Part shown: positions 18,482-27,787 of the stretch, in pieces
How positions within the stretch are numbered: position 1 is the stretch's first letter
Layout: every line of letters starts with the position of its first letter
Origin: DASSNU01 sp035701265
Lineage (GTDB): Bacteria; Gemmatimonadota; Gemmatimonadetes; Gemmatimonadales; Gemmatimonadaceae
Length of the DNA: 64,000 nt
Assembly: GCA_035701265.1 (NCBI GenBank)
Contig: DASSNU010000001.1
Coordinates: 1 to 64,000 of the forward strand
Direction: 5' to 3'
Position numbers and translations under genes: made by a program
The notes under the pieces: model-generated
Seen by the model: only the letters and a program-made list of their open reading frames with translations
What the model was told of the DNA's origin: nothing
Databases searched by the model: none

Positions 18482-20172
18482 CAGATGCTCAGCGTCTGGG
18501 CACCGCGTGGGACGCGGTTGAGCCACATGAGGAAGAACGTGCGGACGACGAAGATGGCACTGATCATCGACGCCGCCGTACCGGCCAGCAGCGTGACGGC
18601 GAAGCCGCGCACCGGTCCGGTACCGAACCAGTAGAGCACCATTGCGGTGAGCGCCGTGGTCACGTTGCTGTCGATGATCGCGCTCAAGGCGTGCTTGAAG
18701 CCCGCGTCCACGGCTGGGCGCACGGCACGCCCGCGGTCGAGCTCCTCACGTATTCGCTCGAAGATGAGCACGTTGGCATCGACCGCGATGCCGATCGAGA
18801 GGACGAAGCCGGCCAGCCCTGGGAGCGTGAGCACGGCGTCGAAGCCGGCCAGCGCGCCCAGCGTGAACAGCGCGTAGAGTACGAGCCCGGCCACCGCGAG
18901 CAATCCGGCGAACCGGTAGTAGATCACCATGATGGCGACGACGAGCGCGACAGCGATGACGCCCGCCCAGATCCCGCGGTGCACCGCATCCTCCCCCAAG
19001 CTCGGCCCGATCGAACGCATCTGCACGACCTTGAGCGGCACCGGAAGCGAGCCCGCGCGCAGGACGAGCGCGAGATCCTGCGCCGCCTGGAGCGGCTGGC
19101 CGCGCATGGTGATCTGTCCGCGCGTCGTGATGGCGGTCTGGATGACGGGCGGCTGTCCCATCACGCGATCATCGAGCACGATCGCCATGTAGTCGCCCAC
19201 GTGCTTCGCCGTCTCCATCCCGAAGCGGCGCCCACCCTGATTGTCCAGCGTGAACTGCACCACGTTCCCATCCACCGGGTCGGTGGCCGGATTGGCGCCG
19301 TTCAGGTGCTCGCCGGTGATGATCGGCCGCGCATCGAGCACGTAGAGCGGGATGAGCGCCCGACCTCCGCTCGCCAGGCTCTTGCTTCCCCACCGGAGCA
19401 CCTTGCCCGGCGGGAGTGCCGCCTGCACGTCCGGGAGCGCCAGGTAGCTCTGCACTACAGGCACCTGCACGGAATCCACGATGTACTCCCCCGGAATGCC
19501 GCCAGGTTGCAGCAAGCGGGAGAACGGACCGTTGCGCGCTCCTGCGAGCAGCCCCGTGTCTTCAGCGGCAGCCGCCGTGTCGGCACGCGTGCTGTCGCGT
19601 CCCGCAGCGGCTGAGGAGTCCGCCGGCTTGAGCAGACTCGTGATCGCTGCCGGCGCTTCGGGCTCGGCGGCTCCGGCGGTCGGCGCGGCACGCACGTTCC
19701 CAGAGGCAAGCTGCTGGCGGACGATGGCATCGATGCGCGGAAGGACGCGCTCCAGCGCGCCACTCTCATCCACGATCTGGAACTGCAGGAACGCCGAGCG
19801 CTGCACGATGGCCTCGGCGCGCTCCTGATCGTCGATCCCCGGCAACTCCACGATGATGCGGTCGTTCCCGACCTTCTGCACCACCGGCTCGGTGGTGCCG
19901 AATTCGTCGATGCGCGTTCGCACCACCTTGAGCGCCCGGTCGATCGCCTCCGACTTGTCCGCGACCGCCTGCTTGGACTCGTCCACCTCGAGCGCGATGT
20001 GCATCCCGCCCTGCAGGTCGAGACCGTACTTGATGGGCACGCGGAAGACCTTCTTCTCGACGAACCGGCCGCCCTGCCGCGTGCGCTCGGTGATCGTGCG
20101 CGGCCAGATGGCGAAGAGCGAGCCCAGCGTCAGGAGCCCGATCGCGATGAGACGTTTTGTGATGGTGGACAT
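18481..20172 (-). CDS. secD: Protein translocase subunit SecD
   Basis: 563 residues: an N-terminal helix (RLIAIGLLTLGSLFAIWP), the YGLDLQGGMHIALEV motif, the long periplasmic P1 domain (IVELPGIDDQERAEAIV and others, with a lower-complexity Ala/Pro stretch around residues 160-210), and five C-terminal helices with LPGLAGFVLSIGIAVDANVLIFERIREEL. It works with SecF in the inner membrane. ribF precedes it by six bases. Confidence 0.96.
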   Translation of the reverse strand: MSTITKRLIAIGLLTLGSLFAIWPRTITERTRQGGRFVEKKVFRVPIKYGLDLQGGMHIALEVDESKQAVADKSEAIDRALKVVRTRIDEFGTTEPVVQKVGNDRIIVELPGIDDQERAEAIVQRSAFLQFQIVDESGALERVLPRIDAIVRQQLASGNVRAAPTAGAAEPEAPAAITSLLKPADSSAAAGRDSTRADTAAAAEDTGLLAGARNGPFSRLLQPGGIPGEYIVDSVQVPVVQSYLALPDVQAALPPGKVLRWGSKSLASGGRALIPLYVLDARPIITGEHLNGANPATDPVDGNVVQFTLDNQGGRRFGMETAKHVGDYMAIVLDDRVMGQPPVIQTAITTRGQITMRGQPLQAAQDLALVLRAGSLPVPLKVVQMRSIGPSLGEDAVHRGIWAGVIAVALVVAIMVIYYRFAGLLAVAGLVLYALFTLGALAGFDAVLTLPGLAGFVLSIGIAVDANVLIFERIREELDRGRAVRPAVDAGFKHALSAIIDSNVTTALTAMVLYWFGTGPVRGFAVTLLAGTAASMISAIFVVRTFFLMWLNRVPRGAQTLSI

Positions 20173-20178
20173 GCGACG

Positions 20179-21168
20179 TCAGGACGAAGCCATGGGGGTG
20201 GAATCTTTCATGTTAGTGGCGGCGCCGAGCCGCGTCAATTCGTGACGAGCGTCTCGCTCGTCGGTCGCGAGCTGCGCGGCGAGTGCGGCCGGCGAATCGA
20301 AGCGACGTGTGTCCCGCAGCCGCGCGACGAACTCCACCCGCACGGGCGCGTCGTACAGATCGCGCGATACGTCGAAGAGATGAACCTCTAGCGCCGGCTG
20401 CGCGTCACCGAATGTCGGACGCGGACCCAGATTCATCATACCGCCGAAGGGTCCGGCCGGGGTTTGCACGCGCACCGCGTACACGCCCTGCGGAGGAAGC
20501 AGCTTTCGCGCTGGCGGCGGGCCGAGATTGATGGTGGGATAGCCGAGGGTCCGCCCGCGCCCCGCTCCCGGAACCACGCGCCCGCTCACCGAGTACGGCC
20601 GCCCCAGCCCAATCGCAGCGCGGCGCAGGTCCCCACCGGCCACGGCGCGGCGAATCATCGTCGACGATATGGGATGCCCGCCCGCGTCGCACACGGGCTC
20701 CACGACTTCCACGCCGAACCCGCGCTCGGCGCCGAGCGCCTGGAGCACCTCGACGTCCCCTTCCCGCCCCCGGCCGAAGCCGTGGTCGTAGCCGATGATG
20801 AGGTGACGGACGTGAAAGCGACGCCGGAGCACCTCGTCCACGAACTGCGCCGCCGTGTACCGGGCGAGCGTCGAGGTGAACGGGAGCACCGCCGCGTAGT
20901 CGATCCCCGTTTCCGCCAATACCTCCAACTTTTCCGGCCAGAGCGTGATGAGAGGCGGCGCGGCGGACGGATTGACGATCTCCAGCGGGTGTGGCTCGAA
21001 GGTGATCAGCACGCCGCTCAAGCCGCTCCGCTCCGCATGCGCGGCAAGCCGCGCGCACACCAGCTCGTGGCCGCGGTGCACACCGTCGAACGTCCCGACC
21101 GTGACCACCGTACCCGGGGACGCCGGCGGGAGTCCCGAATCCGCCCAGCCCGCAAATCGCTCAGTCAC
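20179..21168 (-). CDS. ribF: Bifunctional riboflavin kinase/FAD synthetase
   Basis: It converts riboflavin to FMN and then FAD. The 329-residue protein has the adenylyltransferase motifs VTVGTFDGVHRGH, TFEPHPLEI and ISSTMIRRAVAGGDL, followed by the kinase domain (GRVVPGAGRGRTLGYPTINL, PQGVYAVRV, NLGPRPTFG, EVHLFD). The GTG at 21168 overlaps the truB stop by eight bases and leaves a short leader before the conserved start; a longer frame upstream is not family-like. Confidence 0.94.
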   Translation of the reverse strand: MTERFAGWADSGLPPASPGTVVTVGTFDGVHRGHELVCARLAAHAERSGLSGVLITFEPHPLEIVNPSAAPPLITLWPEKLEVLAETGIDYAAVLPFTSTLARYTAAQFVDEVLRRRFHVRHLIIGYDHGFGRGREGDVEVLQALGAERGFGVEVVEPVCDAGGHPISSTMIRRAVAGGDLRRAAIGLGRPYSVSGRVVPGAGRGRTLGYPTINLGPPPARKLLPPQGVYAVRVQTPAGPFGGMMNLGPRPTFGDAQPALEVHLFDVSRDLYDAPVRVEFVARLRDTRRFDSPAALAAQLATDERDARHELTRLGAATNMKDSTPMASS

Positions 21169-22024
21169 CGGCGAGCACCAGCCGTGGACGCCATTCGGCA
21201 CCGGCGCGATCCGCCACCGCCACGAGCGCTCCCGCGTCGTCCACCAGCGCGGCACGCACGCCTTCGACACTCGCGGTCACCGCCATGCCGTGGCGGACGC
21301 GCGCGAGCGACTCCGGGTCGAGCATCTCCACAGGGAGCGAAGCGACGGCGTCGCGCGGCGGGTGCACGCGAACCTCTCCGGCACGCAGGGCATCGAGCGA
21401 GGCGGCGTGCGCCACGGTGAACGCGCCGCTCTGCACGCGCCGGAGCGAGGCGGCGTGCGCGGCGCTCCCGGCGAGGCGGCCCAGATCGCGCGCGAGCGCG
21501 CGCACGTACGTCCCGCCACTGCAGGTGATGCGGCAGTGGAGCGTGTCGCCAGCCATCTCGAGATCGCTCCAGGCGTGGACCGTCACGCGCGACGGTGGAA
21601 GCTCGAGCGGCGCGCCGCGGCGCGCGGCTGCGTGCGCACGCTGCCCGTTCACCTGCTTCGCGGAGTACGCGGGCGGACGCTGTTCGATCTCGCCGGTGAG
21701 CGCGTGGATCGCCGCATCCAGCGCGCCCTCATCCGGGAGCGGCGCGGAGCGAATGACCGTACCGGTGGCATCATCGGTATCCGTCTCCGCACCGAAGCGG
21801 ATGGTGACGTCGTAGACCTTCGGTTCGGCGTCGAGGTACGGGAGCAGGCGCGTGGCGCGGCCCACCAGGAGCACGAGCAGCCCGGTGGCGAACGGATCGA
21901 GCGTGCCGGCGTGGCCGATGCGGCGCTGACCGAGCGCGCGCCGCGCCACCATCACCACGTCGTGGGAGGTCACTCCGGCAGGCTTGTCTACGAGCACCAG
22001 GCCGTCAGTCGTCGTGATCCTCAT
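21161..22024 (-). CDS. truB: tRNA pseudouridine-55 synthase
   Basis: It makes pseudouridine 55 in the T loop of tRNAs. The 287-residue product shows GLVLVDKPAGVTSHDVV, the catalytic block GHAGTLDPFATGLLVLLVGRATRL with its Asp, QRPPAYSAKQVNGQRAHAAAR and CSGGTYVRALARDLG. The ATG at 22024 lies inside the end of rbfA (20-base overlap). TruB, RbfA, IF-2, NusA and RimP form a conserved gene block. Confidence 0.95.
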   Translation of the reverse strand: MRITTTDGLVLVDKPAGVTSHDVVMVARRALGQRRIGHAGTLDPFATGLLVLLVGRATRLLPYLDAEPKVYDVTIRFGAETDTDDATGTVIRSAPLPDEGALDAAIHALTGEIEQRPPAYSAKQVNGQRAHAAARRGAPLELPPSRVTVHAWSDLEMAGDTLHCRITCSGGTYVRALARDLGRLAGSAAHAASLRRVQSGAFTVAHAASLDALRAGEVRVHPPRDAVASLPVEMLDPESLARVRHGMAVTASVEGVRAALVDDAGALVAVADRAGAEWRPRLVLAGD

Positions 22025-22388
22025 GGCGTGGCGGGTCCGGCTGGCGAATCCCGGCGAGGAGCGCATCGATGCGGGCGGCGCGGTCGGGAGTGGGATCGCG
22101 CCGGAACTCGATCTGCGGCGCGTGCCGCAGGCGGAGCCGGCGCCCGATGAGTGCGCGGAGGTGTCCGGCCACATGTGCGAGTCCCTCGAACGTCGCGTCG
22201 CGCTCGGCGTCACTGCCCAGCACGCTCACGAACACGCGCGCGTGGCCGAGGTCGCGCGTGACTTCCACGCCGGTGACGGTCACGAATCCCACCAGGCGCG
22301 GGTCCTTCGCGCGCGCGCTGAGAAACGTCGCGACCTCCTCGTGAATGGCAGCGGCGACGCGGTCCGCGCGCCGAGAGTCGTGCGCCAT
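22005..22388 (-). CDS. rbfA: 30S ribosome-binding factor A
   Basis: It binds immature 30S subunits and assists 16S 5'-end maturation. 127 residues with the KH-type fold: RVAAAIHEEVATFLSARAKDPRL, FVTVTGVEVTRDLGHARVFVSVLG and LRALIGRRLRLRHAPQIEFRRD. The ATG at 22388 has GGAG three bases upstream. It lies between the DUF503 gene and truB. Confidence 0.92.
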   Translation of the reverse strand: MAHDSRRADRVAAAIHEEVATFLSARAKDPRLVGFVTVTGVEVTRDLGHARVFVSVLGSDAERDATFEGLAHVAGHLRALIGRRLRLRHAPQIEFRRDPTPDRAARIDALLAGIRQPDPPRHEDHDD

Positions 22389-22420
22389 GATCTCCACCCC
22401 ACACGCCGCGATGCCGGCGG

Positions 22421-22702
22421 TCACAGAAACGTGGTCACCGAATCGATGATGCGGCACGCCGGCGTGCCGGCCACGAAGCGGTCCACCGCCGCGAGCACCT
22501 GCTGCGCGTGCCGCCGGTCGCCGGCGACCACGCAGGCCGTCAGCTCGGCGCGCTGCCACACGTCCTGATGCGCCGTCTCGGACACCGAGACGTTGAATTC
22601 GTTGTGCAGCCGGTCTTTGAGGCTCTTGATCACCGACCGCTTCTGTTTGAGCGACGCCGCCGCGGGCAGATGGAGCTCCCAGGACATCACACCGATGGTC
22701 AT
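22421..22702 (-). CDS. DUF503 (YlxP-like) protein
   Basis: A 93-residue protein matching YlxP/DUF503 throughout: MTIGVMSWELHLPAAASLKQKRSVIKSLKDRLHNEFNVSVSE and a C-terminal helix-strand. YlxP is usually found between infB and rbfA, as here, and has been linked to 30S assembly; its biochemical role is not firmly known. Confidence 0.88.
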   Translation of the reverse strand: MTIGVMSWELHLPAAASLKQKRSVIKSLKDRLHNEFNVSVSETAHQDVWQRAELTACVVAGDRRHAQQVLAAVDRFVAGTPACRIIDSVTTFL

Positions 22703-22721
22703 GCGCGACGTCTCGCGAGCG

Positions 22722-25478
22722 CTACCCTTCTGCGGCCAGCGTCCGCGCCACTTCTTCCGTGCGGTAGCATTCGATGACGTCGCCGACCTTCACGTCGTTG
22801 AAGTTCTCGACGGCGATGCCGCACTCGAACCCTTCGCGCACCTCGCGCACGTCCTCCTTGAAGCGCCGCAGCGACGCGATCGTCCCGTCGTAGATCTCCA
22901 CGCCGTCGCGCACGACACGCACGCGCGCGCCGCGGTTGATCACCCCGCTGCGCACCGAGCACCCGGCCACCACGCCCACGCGCGGCACGCGGAACAACTC
23001 GCGCACCTCCGCCTCGCCGAGCACGACCTCGCGCTCCTCGGGGCGCAACATCCCCTCGAGCGCGGCGCGCACCTCGTTGACGGCATCGTAGATCACGCGA
23101 TACAGCCGGATCTCCACCCCTTCCCGCTCGGCCGCCGCGCGCGCGTTGTTGTCCGGGCGCACGTGGAAGCCGATGATGATCGCGCCGGCCGCCTTGGCGA
23201 GCAGGATGTCGCTCTCGGTGATCGCCCCCACGCCGCGGTGCACGATGTCGACCTGCACCTCGCTGGTGGACAGGCGGCCGAGCGCATCGGCCAGCGCTTC
23301 GGCCGGACCGCCCTGGTCCGCCTTGATGAGGAGCTGCAGCGTACGCCGCTCGCCGTCGGTGGCGGCCTGCGTCATGAGGTCCTCGAGCGACACGCCGGCG
23401 CGCGACGTGCGCCGGCTCTTCGCTTCACGGTCCAGCCGCTGGCGCGTCTGCGCGATCTCGCGCGAGGTGGCGGAGTCTTCCAGCACGAGCAGGCGATCTC
23501 CGGCCTGCGGCACGCCCTCGATACCGAGCACCTGTACCGGGATGGCCGGTCCGGCTTCCGTCACCTGCTTGCCGCGCTCATCGAGCAGCGCGCGCACGCG
23601 ACCGGAGTACATGCCGCAGATGAAGTCGTCGCCCACGCGCAGCGTGCCGCTCTGCACGAGCACCGTCGCCACCGGTCCCTTCCCCGGATCGAGCTGCGCC
23701 TCCACCACCGTCCCCTGCGCGTGACGCTTGGGGTTCGCACGCAAATCGAGGATCTCTGCCTGCAGCAGGATCTGCTCGAGGAGCTCCTCCACGTTCGTCC
23801 CCTTCTTGGCGGAGATGGGCGTGGCGAGCGTGGTGCCGCCGAATTCCTCGAGGACGACGTCGTATTGCAGCAGTTCCTGCTTGACCTTCGGCACGCTTGC
23901 CGTCGGCAGGTCGATCTTGTTGATGGCGACGACGATCGGCACGCCGGCATTCTTGGCGTGCGAGATGGCCTCGACCGTTTGCGGCATCACCTGGTCGTCC
24001 GCTGCGACGACGAGCACGACGATGTCGGTGACCTGTGCGCCGCGCGCACGCATGGCGGTGAACGCCTCGTGCCCCGGCGTGTCGAGGAAGGTGATCTCCC
24101 GCCCGCGCGGCAGCGTGACGTGGTACGCACCGATGTGCTGCGTGATGCCGCCGGACTCGCCGGCCACGACGTTCGCCTTGCGGATGTAGTCGAGGAGCGA
24201 CGTCTTGCCGTGGTCCACGTGACCCATGATGGTGACCACCGGCGGGCGCGGGACCAGGTCCTCGGCGCTGTCGGTCTCCACTTCCTCCACGGGCGCGGCG
24301 TACTCTTCCTCGCGCATCGCCTCGAAGCCGAACTCGCCCGCGATCAACTCGATCTGGTCGAAGTCGAGACGCTGATTGATGGTGATGACGAGGCCGAGTG
24401 TCTTGAAGGCGAAGCCGACGATCTCGCTGGCGGGAACCTTGAGGATCTCGGCCAGCTCGCTCACGGTGATGAACTCGTTCACGCGGACCGTCTTCCGCTC
24501 CCGCTCCGCCTCGGCGGCGCGCATCGCCGCCTGCTCCTCGCGCGCACTGGTGTCTTCCGCACGGCGGCCGGAGCGGCGCGGCGTGCCGCCGCGGATGGCG
24601 CTCATGGTCCGCGTGATGTTCGCCGATACGGCCTGCTGGTCCACGGACCCGCGGCGTCCCTTCTTGCGCTTGCCACGCTTCTCCTCGCGACGCGAGGCCA
24701 TTCCGGGCGCTCCGCCTGGGGCGGCGGAGGCGATCGGGCGCGCGGGAGTGAACTGCGGCGTGCTCGACGCCACCGGCTTGGGGCGCGGCGGGCCGGGGAC
24801 GACCGGGCGCGGGCGTGGCGGCTCGCGCGTGGGCCCAGCCGGGGCGCCGGCCGCGGGAGGCGCAGGACGCGCGGCGGGAGGCGCCGCGGCGGCGCTCTCG
24901 TCCGCGCGCTCGGGAATGGTGTCGAGCGCGGCGGCCCGCGACTCGGGCGGCTCCGCGCGCGGCGCAGCGGATCGCGCACGGCGTGCGCTCTCGAGCGCCG
25001 CTGCCGCAGCCTGCGCTGCGGCCGCACGCTCGGCAGCTGCGGCTTCCTCACGCGCAGCAGCAGCCGCGGCCGCTTCCTGTGCCGCTGCCTCCTGCGCGGC
25101 GGCTTCCTGTGCCGCAGCTTCGGCGGCAGCGACATCCGCTGCCTTGCGGCGACGACGCTTCACACCGGCGGGCCCGGTCACCGCGCTCTCCGCTGCAGCC
25201 GGCTCGGCGGCCGGAGGCGCCGCCTGCGGGGCCGGTGCCGCCTTGGTAGCGGTCTTCGGTGCACTTGCTCCGCGACGGCGTCGCGTGGACGGCGCCGGCT
25301 TGGCGGCGCGCGCCCGCTTGTCGCGTTCCCAGCGCGCGCGGAGCCGAGCCACCTGATCGTCCGAGAGCTGGCTCAGATGGCTGCGGACCGGCACGTCCAT
25401 CTGACGCAGCATGTTCATCAGCTCGTCACTGGAGATGCCGAACTCTCCCGCCAGGTCGTGCACACGAAGCTTGATCAA
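22722..25478 (-). CDS. infB: Translation initiation factor IF-2
   Basis: 918 residues. The N terminus carries an IF2N domain (IKLRVHDLAGEFGISSDELMNMLRQMDVPVRSHLSQLS), then about 270 residues of low-complexity Ala/Pro/Arg/Glu-rich linker including AAAQE repeats near residues 120-135, a second IF2N-like region (VRVNEFITVSELAEILKVPASEIVGFAFKTLGLVITINQ), and the GTPase domain (VVTIMGHVDHGKTSLLD, DTPGHEAFTAMRARG, INKIDL) with the C-terminal fMet-tRNA-binding domains. IF-2 places initiator tRNA on the 30S subunit. It starts nine bases after the L7Ae-like gene. Confidence 0.97.
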   Translation of the reverse strand: MIKLRVHDLAGEFGISSDELMNMLRQMDVPVRSHLSQLSDDQVARLRARWERDKRARAAKPAPSTRRRRGASAPKTATKAAPAPQAAPPAAEPAAAESAVTGPAGVKRRRRKAADVAAAEAAAQEAAAQEAAAQEAAAAAAAREEAAAAERAAAAQAAAAALESARRARSAAPRAEPPESRAAALDTIPERADESAAAAPPAARPAPPAAGAPAGPTREPPRPRPVVPGPPRPKPVASSTPQFTPARPIASAAPGGAPGMASRREEKRGKRKKGRRGSVDQQAVSANITRTMSAIRGGTPRRSGRRAEDTSAREEQAAMRAAEAERERKTVRVNEFITVSELAEILKVPASEIVGFAFKTLGLVITINQRLDFDQIELIAGEFGFEAMREEEYAAPVEEVETDSAEDLVPRPPVVTIMGHVDHGKTSLLDYIRKANVVAGESGGITQHIGAYHVTLPRGREITFLDTPGHEAFTAMRARGAQVTDIVVLVVAADDQVMPQTVEAISHAKNAGVPIVVAINKIDLPTASVPKVKQELLQYDVVLEEFGGTTLATPISAKKGTNVEELLEQILLQAEILDLRANPKRHAQGTVVEAQLDPGKGPVATVLVQSGTLRVGDDFICGMYSGRVRALLDERGKQVTEAGPAIPVQVLGIEGVPQAGDRLLVLEDSATSREIAQTRQRLDREAKSRRTSRAGVSLEDLMTQAATDGERRTLQLLIKADQGGPAEALADALGRLSTSEVQVDIVHRGVGAITESDILLAKAAGAIIIGFHVRPDNNARAAAEREGVEIRLYRVIYDAVNEVRAALEGMLRPEEREVVLGEAEVRELFRVPRVGVVAGCSVRSGVINRGARVRVVRDGVEIYDGTIASLRRFKEDVREVREGFECGIAVENFNDVKVGDVIECYRTEEVARTLAAEG

Positions 25479-25487
25479 ACCATCCTC

Positions 25488-25832
25488 CTATCCGTTCCGC
25501 GCGACGCCGGCAGCGGCGTCGCCAATACCGCGCGCCAGATCGGGATCCACGATGCCGATCGCGGCCGTGGAGCTCCGACCCACCGCTGCGCCCAACCGTG
25601 CCCCCTCCGACGCCGCGAGCAGCGGAATGCGTCGCGCCGCCAGGAGGGGAACGATCTTCTCCAGGCTGTGCGGCGACGCATCCGACGCCACGATCCCCAG
25701 CCGCAACCGGCCGCGCTGCGCCGCCTGCCGTACCCGTTCCACGCCGACTACTGCATTTCGTGCTCGCACGCCGAGCCCGACCAGCCGAAGCACACGCGCC
25801 TCCGCACCGGACGGGATCGCCCGGACGTTCAC
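25488..25832 (-). CDS. L7Ae/YlxQ-like putative RNA-binding protein
   Basis: 114 residues. The region from about residue 15 (VLRLVGLGVRARNAVVGVERVRQAAQRGRLRLGIVASDASPHSLEKIVPLLAARRIPLL) has the L7Ae fold pattern of YlxQ, which binds K-turn-type RNA and is encoded between nusA and infB in many bacteria. The GTG overlaps the nusA stop (GTGA). A separate YlxR gene, often present at this spot, is absent. Confidence 0.8.
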   Translation of the reverse strand: MNVRAIPSGAEARVLRLVGLGVRARNAVVGVERVRQAAQRGRLRLGIVASDASPHSLEKIVPLLAARRIPLLAASEGARLGAAVGRSSTAAIGIVDPDLARGIGDAAAGVARNG

Positions 25833-27232
25833 GCCGCACTCCCCTCCGGACCGGCCGGTGTCGCCTGCGTCTCACTTTCCTGTCCGTTCGCCGACCCGGC
25901 ATCCGGAGCGGGGGACGCGTCGGACGCGTCGTCCGATGCGCCTTCCTCCGTCAGCTCGTTGATCAGCGCCATGATGCGATCCGCCTCTTCCGGCGCAATT
26001 CCGGGAAGGCGGAGAAAGTCCTCGCGCTCGAGATCGATGATGTCGTTGAGCGTCCGGTATCCAGCGTGCTCGAGCACCGCTACCGTCGCCGGCCCCAACC
26101 CGGCGATCTCCGCCAGGCGGACATCTCCCTCGTCGAACACTTCCTCGGGGAGCGGCGCGAACAGCGGCGCCTCGCCTCCACGCTCCAGCCACTCGCGGCT
26201 GGAGTAGAGGTCGATCTTCCATCCGGTCAGCTCGGAGGCGAGACGGACGTTCTGTCCGTTCCTCCCGATGGCGAGCGACAGTTGATCCTCGTCGACCACC
26301 GCCTGGATCGTCTTGCTCGTGCCGTCGCTGAAGACGCGGGCCACGCGCGCCGGCGCGAGCGCCAGCTTGGCGAAGCGCTCCGGGTCGGACGACCAGGGGA
26401 CGATGTCGATGCGCTCTCCCCCCAGCTCGTTCACTACCGCCTGCACGCGCGAGCCCTTGACCCCGACGCAGGCACCCACCGGATCGATGGCGTCGTCGCG
26501 AGAAAAGACGGCGATCTTCGTCCGGCTTCCCACCTCGCGCGCGGTGGCGCGAATCTCGACGATCCCCTGCTGGATTTCCGGCACCTCGAGGGCGAACAAC
26601 GCCGACACGAACAAACCGTCGGCGCGGCTCAGGATGAGGCGCGGGCCCTTGGGGGTTTCCTCGACCCGCTTGAGCACCGCGCGGATGGGCTCGCCCTGGT
26701 GGAAGTGCTCGCGGTGGTTCTGTTCGCGATACGGGATGATCGCTTCCGCCTCGCGGAACTTGTTGAGCATGACGACGAGCTTCCCGCGCTCGATCTGCTG
26801 CACCTCGCCAGAGAGCAGGTCCCCCACGCGCCCCGAGAACTCATCGCGGATACGCGTGCGCTCGCGCTCCCGGACCCGTTGCACGATCCGCTGCTTGGCC
26901 GCCTGCACTGCCGTACGGCCGAACTCGGCGAAGTCGATCTCATCCTCCATCACGTCGCCGAGCTCGAAGCTCTCGTCGTAGAAACGGGCGTCGTCCAAGG
27001 AAATCTCGTGCGCCGGATCGGTGACCTCGGCCACCACCGTGCGCAGCCGCGCGATGCGAAAGGTGCCGCGATCGTCGTCGATGTCCACCTCGGCGCGCAC
27101 GGTGGGACCATACGTCTTGGCGAGGGCGGCATGGATGCCGTCCTCCAGCAGCTCCCGGAGCTCGGTCCGGTCGAGCTGCTTTGCGCTCGCGACATCGCGG
27201 ATCGCGTTCAGAATGTCGGCGGAACTGGGCAT
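25829..27232 (-). CDS. nusA: Transcription termination/antitermination factor NusA
   Basis: 467 residues: N-terminal RNAP-binding domain (RELLEDGIHAALAKTYGP), S1 domain (FSGRVGDLLSGEVQQIERGKLVVML), then two KH domains (DPVGACVGVKGSRVQAVVNELGGERIDIVPWS; LAIGRNGQNVRLASELTGWKIDL) and one C-terminal helix-hairpin acidic repeat (GLGPATVAVLEHAGYRTLNDII). It modulates pausing, intrinsic termination and rrn antitermination. ATG 27232 has GGAG upstream. The hairpin/terminator leader ahead of rimP may let NusA regulate its own operon. Confidence 0.96.
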   Translation of the reverse strand: MPSSADILNAIRDVASAKQLDRTELRELLEDGIHAALAKTYGPTVRAEVDIDDDRGTFRIARLRTVVAEVTDPAHEISLDDARFYDESFELGDVMEDEIDFAEFGRTAVQAAKQRIVQRVRERERTRIRDEFSGRVGDLLSGEVQQIERGKLVVMLNKFREAEAIIPYREQNHREHFHQGEPIRAVLKRVEETPKGPRLILSRADGLFVSALFALEVPEIQQGIVEIRATAREVGSRTKIAVFSRDDAIDPVGACVGVKGSRVQAVVNELGGERIDIVPWSSDPERFAKLALAPARVARVFSDGTSKTIQAVVDEDQLSLAIGRNGQNVRLASELTGWKIDLYSSREWLERGGEAPLFAPLPEEVFDEGDVRLAEIAGLGPATVAVLEHAGYRTLNDIIDLEREDFLRLPGIAPEEADRIMALINELTEEGASDDASDASPAPDAGSANGQESETQATPAGPEGSAA

Positions 27233-27257
27233 CACGAACTCCCGATTGTACGAGCCT

Positions 27258-27722
27258 TCACCAATGGAACGCGAGCCGTGCATCCCCGTCTGCCAGCGTG
27301 GCGAGCGAGAGGCGATGTTCGTCCCCCGCAGGCGCACGAACGGTCACGACGGCGTCGCTGTCGTCCCCTTCAACACCCAGGATCTCCACTTCCACACGCC
27401 CACCCAACTCCGCGTTCGTGACCTGTGCGTGCTGGCCGACGAACCGCCGCCAGTCGTGCACGGTGCGGAGCGGCCGCTCCACCCCTGGAGACGAGACCTC
27501 CAGCACGTAGCGGTCACCCACGGTGCCCTCGGCATCCAGCCGCTCCTCGAGCGCGCGCGAGGCGCGTGCGCAGTCATCCACCGTGATCGGATGCCCGTCG
27601 TGGCGGTCGATGCGCAGCTCCACCACCGGTCGTGCGCGAGATCCTCTGCGGCGGAGCTCGACCAACTCGAAGCCGAGCTTCTCAAGTTCCAGATTGACAA
27701 TACCTTCCAACGTTTCGCTCAC
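27258..27722 (-). CDS. rimP: Ribosome maturation factor RimP
   Basis: It is needed for 30S maturation. The 154-residue product shows ETLEGIVNLELEKLGFELVELRRRG, VVELRIDRHDGHPITVDDCARASRALEERL and YVLEVSSPGVERPLRTVHDWRRFVG, the RimP core. The GTG at 27722 is chosen because it precedes the conserved start and overlaps the stop of a 22-codon leader ORF (GTGA). First structural gene of the nusA-infB operon. Confidence 0.92.
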   Translation of the reverse strand: MSETLEGIVNLELEKLGFELVELRRRGSRARPVVELRIDRHDGHPITVDDCARASRALEERLDAEGTVGDRYVLEVSSPGVERPLRTVHDWRRFVGQHAQVTNAELGGRVEVEILGVEGDDSDAVVTVRAPAGDEHRLSLATLADGDARLAFHW

Positions 27723-27787
27723 GTTATTTCCCACGGTGGGCGTCCCGATGGAACATAACAAAAAATGTGGGGCAACTTCCCCCACAT
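27719..27787 (-). CDS. 22-codon leader ORF overlapping rimP (possible)
   Basis: An ATG in the 5' arm of the terminator hairpin opens a frame that passes through the hairpin and its T run and stops with TGA overlapping the rimP GTG (GTGA). It begins MWGKLPHIF and contains a proline pair near its end. A purine-rich stretch (AGGGGACGGA) precedes the ATG. Coding is unproven; the overlap geometry is the same as for real gene pairs in this window. Confidence 0.35.
   Translation of the reverse strand: MWGKLPHIFCYVPSGRPPWEIT

Noticed and set aside
17501..18526. SecF starting 15 codons upstream at 18526
   Set aside because: The extra residues are not SecF-like and would lie inside secD; the ATG at 18481 forms a TGATG junction with the secD stop and begins MLRILHG, as expected.
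22593..26207. A 1204-codon open frame on the plus strand
   Set aside because: It lies antisense to the DUF503 gene, infB, the L7Ae-like gene and part of nusA, all of which match known families. GC-rich codon bias leaves the complementary frame open by chance; its protein has no family-like sequence.
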